From JAICIG01 sp035532215 (GTDB lineage: Bacteria; Planctomycetota; Planctomycetia; Pirellulales; JAICIG01): a DNA stretch of 18,713 nucleotides. Below, piece by piece: positions 1 through 6,822 of this stretch. The stretch lies in the NCBI GenBank assembly GCA_035532215.1, contig DATKRK010000135.1, positions 1-18,713 of the forward strand, in the 5' to 3' direction. The notes under the pieces are model-generated. The model saw only the letters and a list, made by a program, of their open reading frames with translations, was not told the origin of the DNA and did not search any database. The translations under genes and the position numbers were made by a program. How positions within the stretch are numbered: the stretch's first letter is position 1; the number at the start of each line of letters is the position of its first letter.

Positions 1-78
1 AAGAGGTAGCTAAGAATTCAGACGGTATTGTTTCAGCAATTTGGATTTTGATTGCGCTCAACAAATCTCAAATTGTCT

Positions 79-114
79 TCTCTGTGTCTCTGTGTCTCTG
101 TGCCTCTGTGGTTA
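79..114. repeat. Short CTCTGTG-type dispersed repeat
   Basis: The stretch is built from about four imperfect copies of tctctgtg (tctctgtgtctctgtgtctctgtgcctctgtgg) and lies 30 to 65 bases downstream of the S1 gene stop codon on the minus strand. Read on the minus strand it is a ccacagag-type sequence. From memory, such short repeats are scattered between genes in planctomycetes and several other phyla, but only this one copy is visible here. It has no hairpin and no T-run, so it is not an obvious terminator. Confidence 0.55.
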
Positions 115-144
115 GCTGCCCCCCGCAGCGGCTTTTGGGCAGAC

Positions 145-1671
145 TCACCACTTCAGCCCGAACTGTTCGCCGCCGGAGGAACGGCCGGAACCGCCTTTGA
201 GCGCGCCTTTGAACTGCGGCAAAGGCGCTGCCGGTTCTTCGGGCTCGGGCGCTCCGGGTTCGGCCTTTTTGGCCGGCTCGGGTTTGGCCATCAGGGCTTT
301 CATCGAGAGGCTGATTCGCTGCTGCTCGGCGTCGACCGAAAGCACCTTGACCTCGACTTCTTGACCGACCGACACGATGTCGCTGGCCCGCCAGACGCGG
401 CCGTGCGACAGCTCGGAAATATGCACCAGCCCTTCGATGCCGGGCTCCAGTTCGACGAAGGCGCCGAAGTCCATGATCTTCGTCACCTGGCCTTCGTGCG
501 TGCTGGTGACCGGATACTTTTGCGCCGCCGTCGTCCACGGGTTTTCGGTCAGGTCGCGGAAGGCCAGGCTCAGCTTGCCCGTCTCGGGATCGATCTTCTT
601 GATCTTGACTTTGATCGCCTGACCGACGGTGAGCACCTCGCTGGGATGCTTGATCCGCTGCCATGAAAGCTGGCTGACGTGCAGCAACCCGTCGACGCCG
701 CCCAGGTCGACGAAGGCCCCATAGTCTTGCAGGCTGCGAACCGTCCCTTCGCGAACCTGGCCTTCGGCTAGTTCCGCCATCAGCTTGGTTTTGGCTTCTT
801 CCTTTTCGCGTTCCAGCACGGCCCGGCGGCTGAGCACCAGGTTGCGGCGCTCGGGGTTGGCCTCGGTGACCAGGCAGATCATCGTCTCGCCGACCAGCGG
901 GGCGAAGTCTTCGATGCGGTACAGCGAAAGCTGCCCGGCGGGAATGAAGCCGCGGATGTGGTTCACCTCGCACTCCAACCCGCCTTTGTTGTGCCCGGTG
1001 ATGCGGGCCTGCACCAACACGCCTTGCGTCAATTGCGACCAGTCGGCGACTTCAACCGCGCCGCCAGGCATGATGAGTTGATACAGCCCTTCGTCCGGAT
1101 CGAAGCGATGGACCACCACCTCGACCAGCGTGCCCGGCTCGGGCCGCTCGGCGAATTGTCGCAAGGAGAGCACTCCTTGGTTGCGGCGGCCGAGATCGAC
1201 GAACACGTGGTCGCGGTGGACCGAGTCCACGCGGCCTTGCAGTTTGGTTTCAGGCTCCAGATCGGCCAGCGAGGCGTCAGCCGCCGGATCGAGCACTTCG
1301 TCGACCGACATGCCCCCCAGCGCCATTTCGACTTCCAGTTCCAACTCCAGCGGCAACTTGTGCCGGATGTTGGGTACCGCCGTTTTGGGCGCCTGCGGCG
1401 CCTCAACCCGGCCATGCTGCGGCTTGGCTTTCACCTTCGGGCTGTTGGGACGCTGCGAGCCGATCCGCACGCGAGGCGGACCGGGCGGCGGAATGGGTCG
1501 AGGCGATTCCGGGCCAGCGGGATTAGCCGACGCGGCAGCCGGCGTTTCGGCGGGGGCGGCGGCGCGATTTTCGGGCGCCGTAGCGCTTTCGACAGGCGGG
1601 GCCGGGGGCGTCGCTTCGGAAGGGGAAGACGCGGGGGCTTGTTCGGGCGAAGATGAACGGTCGCTGCTCAT
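145..1671 (-). CDS. rpsA: S1 RNA-binding domain protein (ribosomal protein S1-like, four S1 domains)
   Basis: This 508-residue protein probably binds single-stranded RNA and helps mRNA bind the 30S subunit, as ribosomal protein S1 does. It has four S1-type OB-fold repeats, at about residues 142-202, 215-284, 304-372 and 390-459. The last two are the most canonical, with DYGAFVDLGGVDGLLHVSQLSW and DFGAFVELEPGIEGLVHISELS-like cores. Residues 1-100 are a Pro/Ala/Ser-rich disordered segment, and residues 105-140 hold an acidic LELELEVEM stretch. The C-terminus is Pro/Glu- then Gly/Ser-rich and ends in QFGLKW. E. coli S1 has six domains and about 557 residues, so this is a reduced form with an added N-terminal tail. 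The ATG start has no clear Shine-Dalgarno sequence upstream, and E. coli rpsA also lacks a strong one. The gene stands alone, divergent from the cassette at 2096. An S1 paralogue other than the ribosomal protein is possible, so the symbol is tentative. Confidence 0.9.
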   Translation of the reverse strand: MSSDRSSSPEQAPASSPSEATPPAPPVESATAPENRAAAPAETPAAASANPAGPESPRPIPPPGPPRVRIGSQRPNSPKVKAKPQHGRVEAPQAPKTAVPNIRHKLPLELELEVEMALGGMSVDEVLDPAADASLADLEPETKLQGRVDSVHRDHVFVDLGRRNQGVLSLRQFAERPEPGTLVEVVVHRFDPDEGLYQLIMPGGAVEVADWSQLTQGVLVQARITGHNKGGLECEVNHIRGFIPAGQLSLYRIEDFAPLVGETMICLVTEANPERRNLVLSRRAVLEREKEEAKTKLMAELAEGQVREGTVRSLQDYGAFVDLGGVDGLLHVSQLSWQRIKHPSEVLTVGQAIKVKIKKIDPETGKLSLAFRDLTENPWTTAAQKYPVTSTHEGQVTKIMDFGAFVELEPGIEGLVHISELSHGRVWRASDIVSVGQEVEVKVLSVDAEQQRISLSMKALMAKPEPAKKAEPGAPEPEEPAAPLPQFKGALKGGSGRSSGGEQFGLKW

Positions 1672-2095
1672 CAGAAATGGCTCAGATAGGATTGGCTTAA
1701 AAACATGATGGAAGAAGGCTGCGGCCGCGCTTTCGCCGGGCCGAAACCCAATAGTTTATCAACTGGACGCGACGGGTGGTAGTGAATTGAGCGGGGGTAG
1801 TGGGCTATTCGACGGTTGCTTGCCCAGGAGCCTGAAAAAGCCGCGCCCTGCGGGGCGACGTTGCGGCACTGCCATTTTCAACTTTGCGAAAGATTGCACA
1901 AAGTCATTGCGCTGCCAAGCGACGGCCTATAAGGCGGATGCGCCGCCAAGGCGAGCACCACTCGCCCCCTTTCGGAATGGGGTGCCTGTGGGGGGGTGGC
2001 GCTAAAGAAGTAGGCGGATTTGTGGCATTTCAATGCCTTAAGGACCGACGATAAATTCAGAAGTTCGCCGTCTCCGCCGCTCTTGATCCAAGCCA
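1672..2095. other. Non-coding divergent region between the S1 gene and the toxin cassette
   Basis: No convincing gene lies here. The region must hold the promoters of the minus-strand S1 gene and of the plus-strand cassette, but I could not identify either with confidence. It contains several short GC-rich self-complementary pieces, such as gccctgcggggc around 1846-1857 and ggcgnnnncgcc around 1933-1944. It also has a C-run/G-run stretch at about 1961-2000. GC content falls visibly from about 2010 onwards, which may mark the left edge of the low-GC islet. Confidence 0.4.
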
Positions 2096-2827
2096 TTGCC
2101 GCTCTATAATCTCCGCCCTATCCTTGAATGGGCTCGCAGCGGCGAATACGATGCAATAGTTGTTCGCTCCGAGGGTTCAATGTCATTGCCAGCAAGCGCT
2201 TTCAGGCTTTCCGCCTTTTTAAGGGAATGTGGCTCGTGCATGGTCTTGAAGACCACTGACGCGACCATCCTAGAATGGGCGCGCGCGAATGAGTGCTCAG
2301 TTGTCGGCCTGGATGACTCGCATGGCCCTCCGCCAATCTGGGTGGAAGTCGCCATTGACTTGTGGGACGAGCAGACGATTCATTTCCACATTGAACGATA
2401 TAGAAGCAATCAGTCCAACGAGTGGTCGACGCTTTGCGATTTCCAGGTAGTTGTGAAAAAAATCACAGAGTTTATCGCCCTCGCCTCCGAGAGGCCGCTA
2501 TGCATCAAAACAAAAGGGCGAATGACCGTCCAAAACGCCGATTTGCCTGAGCGCGGGTTAATTGCTAGGCTCTTGCGAACCTCAGATATGGCTTGCGGAG
2601 TCCCTATTTCGCTGACCGGCGGCTTTCTGGACGTAGACAACGACCTTTTTACGCGGATTTACTTCAGGCAAACGGCAAAAAAAGATGCCGTAAATATCGA
2701 GATCGACTTCCAAACCGAAGACAGGTTCGGCTTGGATTTCCTCTCCAAGGCCGACGAAATTCTTAAGCTTGGTGCGAATTGCTTCATCTTCGAGAGAATC
2801 GTCTCCGAGGCGTCAAATGCCACATAA
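2096..2827 (+). CDS. Unrecognised protein, first gene of the toxin cassette
   Basis: I do not recognise a family for this 243-residue protein. The frame opens with TTG at 2096, shortly after an in-frame stop at 2084-2086. The first in-frame ATG is at 2180 and would give 215 residues, so the start is uncertain. It looks soluble, with no signal peptide or membrane segment, and has several beta-strand-like segments such as PPIWVEVAIDLW and VNIEIDFQTEDRFGLDF. Residues 51-65 (LKTTDATILEWARAN) resemble residues 79-95 of the next protein, and another ILEWAR occurs at residues 9-14. The stop overlaps the next start by 11 bases, which implies co-translation. Base composition is clearly lower in GC than the flanking genes, suggesting acquisition by transfer. 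It could be an accessory or immunity-like partner of the toxin at 3181, but that rests only on position. Confidence 0.7.
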   Translation: MPLYNLRPILEWARSGEYDAIVVRSEGSMSLPASAFRLSAFLRECGSCMVLKTTDATILEWARANECSVVGLDDSHGPPPIWVEVAIDLWDEQTIHFHIERYRSNQSNEWSTLCDFQVVVKKITEFIALASERPLCIKTKGRMTVQNADLPERGLIARLLRTSDMACGVPISLTGGFLDVDNDLFTRIYFRQTAKKDAVNIEIDFQTEDRFGLDFLSKADEILKLGANCFIFERIVSEASNAT

Positions 2828-3155
2828 TGTGAAGATCCGACGCGAACACTGGCGAAAAAAGCTGAATGACGAGTGGCCGGCAAGCGATCTTTGCGAGGAT
2901 CGCACTCTGGAATGCTCGCGGCGATCGCCCGGCGATCCGGTCCAGAATCTTCGCAACAAGATTTACGAACGCGAGATACTGAGGCTCACTGGCCTCGTCA
3001 ACATGTTGCTGGTTCTCGTCGACCCCCAGGATGTAGAAGCGGCATTGCGGCTAAAAGAAACCACGCCAAGCAACGCCACAATGCTGCAGTGGGCAAAGCG
3101 CGCCGAGATCCCTCCCGAAACCGACGAAGACACCGACGAAGAATGCCCTTGGTAA
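2817..3155 (+). CDS. Small charged protein, candidate antitoxin of the PemK/MazF-like toxin
   Basis: This is a 112-residue protein with no family that I recognise. The ATG at 2817 is preferred to a further upstream start because the short overlap with the preceding gene is typical of coupled genes. The N-terminus is basic (KIRREHWRKKL), and the middle (about residues 43-72) looks helical with a hydrophobic face, EILRLTGLVNMLLVLVD. The C-terminus is strongly acidic, PPETDEDTDEECPW. A folded N-terminal part with an acidic, probably disordered tail, encoded 25 bases upstream of a MazF-like toxin, is the arrangement of a type II antitoxin. However, no AbrB, RHH or Phd DNA-binding motif is visible. 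Residues 79-97 share a motif with the preceding gene's product. The antitoxin role is an inference from context. Confidence 0.65.
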   Translation: MPHNVKIRREHWRKKLNDEWPASDLCEDRTLECSRRSPGDPVQNLRNKIYEREILRLTGLVNMLLVLVDPQDVEAALRLKETTPSNATMLQWAKRAEIPPETDEDTDEECPW

Positions 3156-3180
3156 GAGAAGGGCGGGACGGTTTGTTGTC

Positions 3181-3570
3181 GTGTCTTCTCTTTGCCAAGG
3201 ACGCCTAGTGTGGCTTAGCGTCATTGGCCGCGGAGGAGAGCTAAAACGGCGACCTGTGATAATAGTGACGGCGGACTCTGAAATACCGAGTGTAAGCGAG
3301 CTGGCGGGAATCGTTTGCTCGCATACTGCCTCCCTTTTGAATCCGTGCCCAGCCCACTATGTGCCATTGCCGCACCATCCTGCGGGTGCATGCAAGACCA
3401 AGCTCAGAAAGCCGACGGTTGCCATTTGTAGCTGGGTAATCGTCGTTTCCAAGGAAACGCTTGCTGCCGTGCCCGAGAAGTACTTCGGCGGCATCGTCCA
3501 GCCGCGATACCTCGAGACTATTATCTCCATAGCGCAACGATTGGATATCGAAAAAGGGCCGGCTGAATAG
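3181..3570 (+). CDS. Type II toxin-antitoxin PemK/MazF-like toxin
   Basis: This 129-residue protein resembles PemK/MazF-like toxins, which are usually sequence-specific endoribonucleases with an SH3-like barrel. The recognisable core is GRLVWLSVIGRGGELKRRPVIIV at about residues 7-29, the G-hydrophobic-VW...KRRP-hydrophobic strand pattern of the family. It is followed by VPLPHHPAG (about residues 61-69) and CSWVIVV (83-89). The C-terminal IVQPRYLETIISIAQRL matches the last helix. The pattern resembles a subgroup whose members read GDIVW...KRRPAVVLT at the N-terminus and CSWLV in the middle. GTG at 3181 is the best start; the stretch gggcgggacgg lies upstream, and an ATG at 3143 is in another frame that stops at 3208. 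It lies 25 bases downstream of the candidate antitoxin and shares its lower GC. Activity is not shown by sequence alone. Confidence 0.75.
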   Translation: MSSLCQGRLVWLSVIGRGGELKRRPVIIVTADSEIPSVSELAGIVCSHTASLLNPCPAHYVPLPHHPAGACKTKLRKPTVAICSWVIVVSKETLAAVPEKYFGGIVQPRYLETIISIAQRLDIEKGPAE

Positions 3571-3878
3571 GTCTGCCTAACGACATCACGCAACCAATCA
3601 AAAGCCATGTTGCCGCGCCAAAGTTTGGGCAGCAGGCCAACCCGCTGGCGTGACGCAGGTCACGCAAAAACCGGCGGGGCTTCATTGCCTCGGATGACCG
3701 TGGCTGTTGGAGGGCGCGCAGGCCGGCAACACAACAATAGCCGATTACCGATTGGCCGGCTCTGCCCCAAAGTTGGGCCTCATCGTGTAAGATACCATGC
3801 TGCGGGGCGAAATAGAGGGCGGACCTCGCGGTACGGCGGGCGAGCGAAACGAGGGGTGCGGTGGAGAAGGTGCGAGCC
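3571..3878. repeat. Non-coding region with nested inverted repeats
   Basis: No gene is supported here. At 3641-3678 an outer arm pair (cccgctgg / ccggcggg) encloses a perfect 7-bp inner hairpin, gcgtgac / gtcacgc at 3648-3654 and 3659-3665. A longer imperfect inverted pair seems to flank this: ccaaagtttgggcagcaggcc near 3618-3638 against the complement of ggccggctctgccccaaagt near 3755-3774. The layout suggests a decayed mobile palindrome of roughly 150 bp next to the right end of the toxin cassette. The right end of the region (about 3800-3878) carries the leader of the next gene, with ggagaagg at 3863-3870. Confidence 0.45.
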
Positions 3879-4466
3879 ATGTCCAGGTTTTCCTCCCAGG
3901 GGTATGGGCCGGCGGTGGCGGCGCTGCTGGCGCCCGAGCGGCTCAACGAGTTAGGGCCGGGCACGCCCAACCGCGTCGCTGGCGAGCCGTTGGCATCGCT
4001 TTCGGCCGAAAGCCTGGCGGCGCCGCACGCCGTCGTCGATCGGCGGATGGCCGCCGCCTGCCAAAGCGCGTTGTGGCTGTATCACGATTTTCTGGACGAA
4101 TCGCACGCGATCAGCCAGGAACTGGATACGATCGAAGGCAGCTACTGGCACGGCATTTTGCACCGCCGCGAGCCCGATTACACGAACGCCAAGTACTGGT
4201 TCCGCCGGGTCGGATCGCATCCGATCGGGCCGGAATTGGCCGCCGCGGCCCGAGCCCTTGCCGAGGCGGCGCCGGCCGACCGGTCGGCGGAATTCCTGAA
4301 CACGCAAGCCGAGTGGGATCATTTCCGCTTTGTCGACTTGTGCCAGGCTGCGACCGCCGGACGTTCGGCGGCCGAACTGCTCTGCCGCAGAATTCAGCAA
4401 CGCGAGTGGGAGTTGTTGTTCGACTACTGCTATCGGCGCGCTTGTGCCGATGCGGCCTTGGGATAA
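3879..4466 (+). CDS. Unrecognised soluble protein with a WHGILHRREPDY motif
   Basis: This is a 195-residue protein whose function I cannot name. The ATG at 3879 is chosen over the in-frame GTG at 3861 because a strong ribosome binding site, ggagaagg, lies eight bases before it. There is no signal peptide or membrane segment. The most distinctive part is residues 88-116, GSYWHGILHRREPDY followed by TNAKYWFRRVGSHPI, rich in Trp, His and Arg. Its neighbour similarity in planctomycete genomes is remembered only vaguely. The rest appears largely helical, with a Cys/Trp/Tyr-rich end (REWELLFDYCYRRAC at about residues 175-189). It ends nine bases before the zinc-ribbon gene at 4476, so the two are probably co-transcribed. 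Confidence in the gene is high; confidence in any role is nil. Confidence 0.8.
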   Translation: MSRFSSQGYGPAVAALLAPERLNELGPGTPNRVAGEPLASLSAESLAAPHAVVDRRMAAACQSALWLYHDFLDESHAISQELDTIEGSYWHGILHRREPDYTNAKYWFRRVGSHPIGPELAAAARALAEAAPADRSAEFLNTQAEWDHFRFVDLCQAATAGRSAAELLCRRIQQREWELLFDYCYRRACADAALG

Positions 4467-4475
4467 GCTACTCAA

Positions 4476-5513
4476 ATGGCATTTCAGTTCTACTGCCCGA
4501 ACGGGCACTTGCTCGAGGGACACGAGTCCCAGATGGGACAGCAGAGTCAGTGTCCGATGTGCGGCGTCGTGTTCATGATCCCGGTCGTGCAGGCCGGGCA
4601 GGCGGCGCCGGGCGGATGGCCGCCGGGTTATGCGCCGCCACAAGGGTATGGTCAGCCTGGCTACGGCCAACCGGGTTATGGGCAGCCGGGTTATGGGCAG
4701 CCGGGTTATGGGCAGCCGGGCTATGGGCAGCCGGGCTATGGGCAGCCGGGTTACGGTCAGCCCGGCTACGGACAGCCGCCAGGCTATGGTCAGCCACCCG
4801 CGGGCGTCGGCTATCCGGGGCAGGCGCCGCAGGGACCGGGCTATCCGGGAATGGCGCCGCCGGGGCAGCAGCCCGGCTGGGCGCCCGGCTATGCTCAGCC
4901 GCCGGCCGAACCCGGCTTTCCGGGCGTGGCTACGGGCAACGAGTTTCCGGGCATCAACACGGGCGGCCCCGGCGCCCCTGTCTCGACCCAAGCAACGGCC
5001 CCGCAACAATCCTCGCCGCAAGCGCCAAGCGGCGCGGGCGAAGCGCCTCCGACCGAAGCAACGAAACCGGCCGAGCCCGAAAAGAAAGAGCCGCGGATCG
5101 TTCGCATTCCTTGCCCTCAAGGGCACGAATTGCAGACGCCGATGGAGATGGTCAACCAGGACGTGCTGTGTCCGATCTGCAACACGCAGTTCCACCTGCG
5201 GTACGAAGACAGCGTGGAGTTCAAGGAGGACCAAGCCGAACTGCGGCGGCTGAAGGCCGAGCAACTGAACCAGGCCGCCTTGAAATGGTCGATCATCGCG
5301 GCCGTGGTGGTCGTGGTCGGCATTGTGGGCATGATCCTGTACCTGGCCTTGCGCTCGCCGCCCAAGCCGACGTACGCGGCGCCCGATGATGCGTCGCCTC
5401 CCGCCGCTGAAGCGAAACAGGCCGAGACCTCCGAAACCGCGCCGGCGGAAGCCGAAGGCGACGCCAAGACAAAGCCGGCCGCGGCCGACGGCGGCGAGGA
5501 AGAAAAGCCGTAA
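4476..5513 (+). CDS. Membrane-anchored double zinc-ribbon protein with PGYGQ repeats
   Basis: This 345-residue protein has an unusual modular layout. Residues 7-29 form an N-terminal zinc-ribbon-like element (C7-P-N-G-H11 ... C26-P-M-C29). Residues 40-200 are Pro/Gly/Tyr/Gln-rich and include eight consecutive PGYGQ units at 61-100, then looser GYPG/GFPG repeats. Residues 213-235 form a second ribbon of the same style (C213-P-Q-G-H217 ... C232-P-I-C235). A charged, probably coiled segment (about 244-268) leads into one membrane helix at about 271-291 (WSIIAAVVVVVGIVGMILYLAL). A Pro/Ala/Glu tail follows. There is no signal peptide, so an N-in single-pass topology with both ribbons and the repeat tract in the cytoplasm is likely. 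The PGYGQ tract resembles prion-like or adhesive low-complexity segments, but no specific function can be assigned. It is probably co-transcribed with the gene at 3879. Confidence 0.85.
   Translation: MAFQFYCPNGHLLEGHESQMGQQSQCPMCGVVFMIPVVQAGQAAPGGWPPGYAPPQGYGQPGYGQPGYGQPGYGQPGYGQPGYGQPGYGQPGYGQPGYGQPPGYGQPPAGVGYPGQAPQGPGYPGMAPPGQQPGWAPGYAQPPAEPGFPGVATGNEFPGINTGGPGAPVSTQATAPQQSSPQAPSGAGEAPPTEATKPAEPEKKEPRIVRIPCPQGHELQTPMEMVNQDVLCPICNTQFHLRYEDSVEFKEDQAELRRLKAEQLNQAALKWSIIAAVVVVVGIVGMILYLALRSPPKPTYAAPDDASPPAAEAKQAETSETAPAEAEGDAKTKPAAADGGEEEKP
4656..4775 (+). repeat. Eight tandem 15-bp coding repeats (PGYGQ)
   Basis: Eight in-frame 15-base units, each encoding Pro-Gly-Tyr-Gly-Gln, run without interruption. 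The central units (ccgggttatgggcag) are identical or differ at one or two third positions, while the outer ones differ more. This fits recent slippage or unequal exchange in the middle, with selection on the amino acid sequence. Copy number may vary between strains. Confidence 0.95.
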
Positions 5514-5601
5514 CGGCGCCAAATCGCGGCTATCGGCCGTGCGATGCCAGATCGTTCGTTCCATTTGACTCCGCGCCACCGCCGGTAGCGGTCGCGTGCT
5601 A

Positions 5602-5694
5602 ACTGTCGCCCCTGACGGGGCTGGCCGGATTCGCGTCCGATCGCCTCCAGGGGCTCGCGCCCCTGGCTACAATCTGCCGTCCCTACGGGACTGA
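5602..5694. repeat. Palindromic repeat unit with three hairpins
   Basis: Three short hairpins follow one another. The first is around gcccctgacggggc (5608-5621). The second is ccaggggc-tcgc-gcccctgg, with perfect 8-bp arms at 5647-5654 and 5659-5666. The third is gtccc-tac-gggac at 5679-5691. The unit lies between the zinc-ribbon gene and the transporter gene. I recall similar three-hairpin units between genes in Pirellulales genomes, but a single copy in this window cannot prove dispersal. It may also act as a transcription terminator or mRNA stabiliser for the upstream pair, although no T-run follows. Confidence 0.6.
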
Positions 5695-5719
5695 TCATAT
5701 TCGAGATAATGCAGCTCCG

Positions 5720-6622
5720 ATGTCCGATCCGGCAGCCCATTCTTCTCACGCTTCACGCCACGTCGCCACTGGCCGGGCGTGCGTGCTGCTGGCTGCGCTG
5801 CTGTGGAGCACGAGCGGGCTGTTCGTGAAAGCCGGGCTGTTCAGCGACTGGCCCGAACACCAGCGCGGCATGCTGTTCGCCTTCTGGCGAGCGGCGTTCG
5901 CCGGGCTGTTGTTGCTGCCGGCCGTGCGCCGGCCACAGTGGGATTGGAAGCTGCTGGCGCTGGCGTTCTCGTTCACCACGATGAGCGTCTGCGTGCTGCA
6001 GTCGATGACCTACACCACGGCCGCCAACGCGATCTGGCTGGAGAACACGGCGCCGTTGTGGGTTTGCCTGTGCGGCGTGCTGGTCTGGCCCGACGGCTTC
6101 GAACGCCGCGACCTGGCGCCGCTGGTCTGCGGCGGCTTGGGAGTCGGCATCATCTTGTACTACGAGCTGCGCGGCGCCGATCTCGGCGCGCAGCAAATCG
6201 GCGTGTTGCTCGGCGTCGTCTCGGGTGTGGTCTACGCCGGCGTAATCGTGTGCCTGCGGCAATTGCGCTCTCTCGGCGGCGCCTGGCTGGTCGCGGTGAT
6301 GCACGTCGCGGCGGCGGCGGCTCTGGCGCCGTTTTGCCTGGCCTCGGGAACCTGGCCCGTCGGCCAGCAGTGGCTGGCCCTGCTCGGCTTCGGCCTGTTC
6401 CAGACCGGCGTGCCCTACCTGCTCTACGCCCGCGGCGTGCGCTCGATCACCAGCCAGGAGGCCGCCGGGATCGGGCTGTTGGAGCCGGTGATGTCGCCGC
6501 TGTTGGTCTACGTGTTTTACGGCGAGAAAACCGCCTGTTGGACGATCGTTGGCGGCGTGCTGATTCTGTTCGGGCTCGCCGCGCGCTACGCCAAAGTCGG
6601 CGGGCGGCCGGCGCCGGGCTGA
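5720..6622 (+). CDS. EamA/DMT-family transporter
   Basis: This is a 300-residue integral membrane protein of the drug/metabolite transporter superfamily, which includes exporters of amino acids and other small metabolites; the substrate cannot be read from sequence. After a short hydrophilic N-terminus it has about ten hydrophobic segments arranged as two EamA-type halves. The first (residues about 17-148) begins ACVLLAALLWSTSGLFVKAG and contains the family-typical TAANAIWLENTAPLWV. The second (about 159-292) contains the conserved end GIGLLEPVMSPLLVYVFYGE. Length matches the family (about 280-310). The ATG at 5720 lacks a clear Shine-Dalgarno sequence. It appears to be a single gene, separated from its neighbours by repeat-bearing or empty gaps. 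Confidence 0.92.
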   Translation: MSDPAAHSSHASRHVATGRACVLLAALLWSTSGLFVKAGLFSDWPEHQRGMLFAFWRAAFAGLLLLPAVRRPQWDWKLLALAFSFTTMSVCVLQSMTYTTAANAIWLENTAPLWVCLCGVLVWPDGFERRDLAPLVCGGLGVGIILYYELRGADLGAQQIGVLLGVVSGVVYAGVIVCLRQLRSLGGAWLVAVMHVAAAAALAPFCLASGTWPVGQQWLALLGFGLFQTGVPYLLYARGVRSITSQEAAGIGLLEPVMSPLLVYVFYGEKTACWTIVGGVLILFGLAARYAKVGGRPAPG

Positions 6623-6822
6623 GCGGATGGAGGCGCGATCTTGCGCGATATCGATTGACACGGGCGCGGGCCGGAATTCCACTTTGATTGCTGCTAGCTG
6701 TCGAGCAGCGCACGAAGGCGCGGCGCCGCCGAAAACTTGCGACATGCGACGTGCGTAGTACCACGAGGGCTGACCTCGGCGAAGCCTGCGTTTCGCTTCA
6801 CGACAACGGAAGGAGCCAAGGC

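Noticed and set aside
1878..2096. Small minus-strand frame of 72 codons in the gap before the cassette
   Set aside because: It has no ribosome binding site or family likeness, and it overlaps GC-rich self-complementary sequence.
3143..3208. ATG at 3143 starting MPLVREGRDG as an alternative toxin start, implying a frameshift
   Set aside because: The opening resembles some MazF N-termini, but the frame stops after 21 codons. The GTG frame at 3181 already contains the first strand (GRLVWLSV), so no frameshift is needed.
3648..3670. Rho-independent terminator after the toxin gene
   Set aside because: The hairpin gcgtgac/gtcacgc is followed by an A-run on the plus strand, not a T-run. On the minus strand the T-run would precede the stem.
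4656..4775. CRISPR array
   Set aside because: The 15-base units are contiguous, in frame and without spacers. They encode PGYGQ within a clear gene.
3951..5579. Long open frame on the minus strand opposite the zinc-ribbon gene
   Set aside because: It is a mirror of the codon bias and PGYGQ repeats of the plus-strand gene, giving meaningless Arg/Pro-rich and LPIARLPI-type repeats. The plus-strand frame has zinc ribbons, a membrane helix and clean boundaries.
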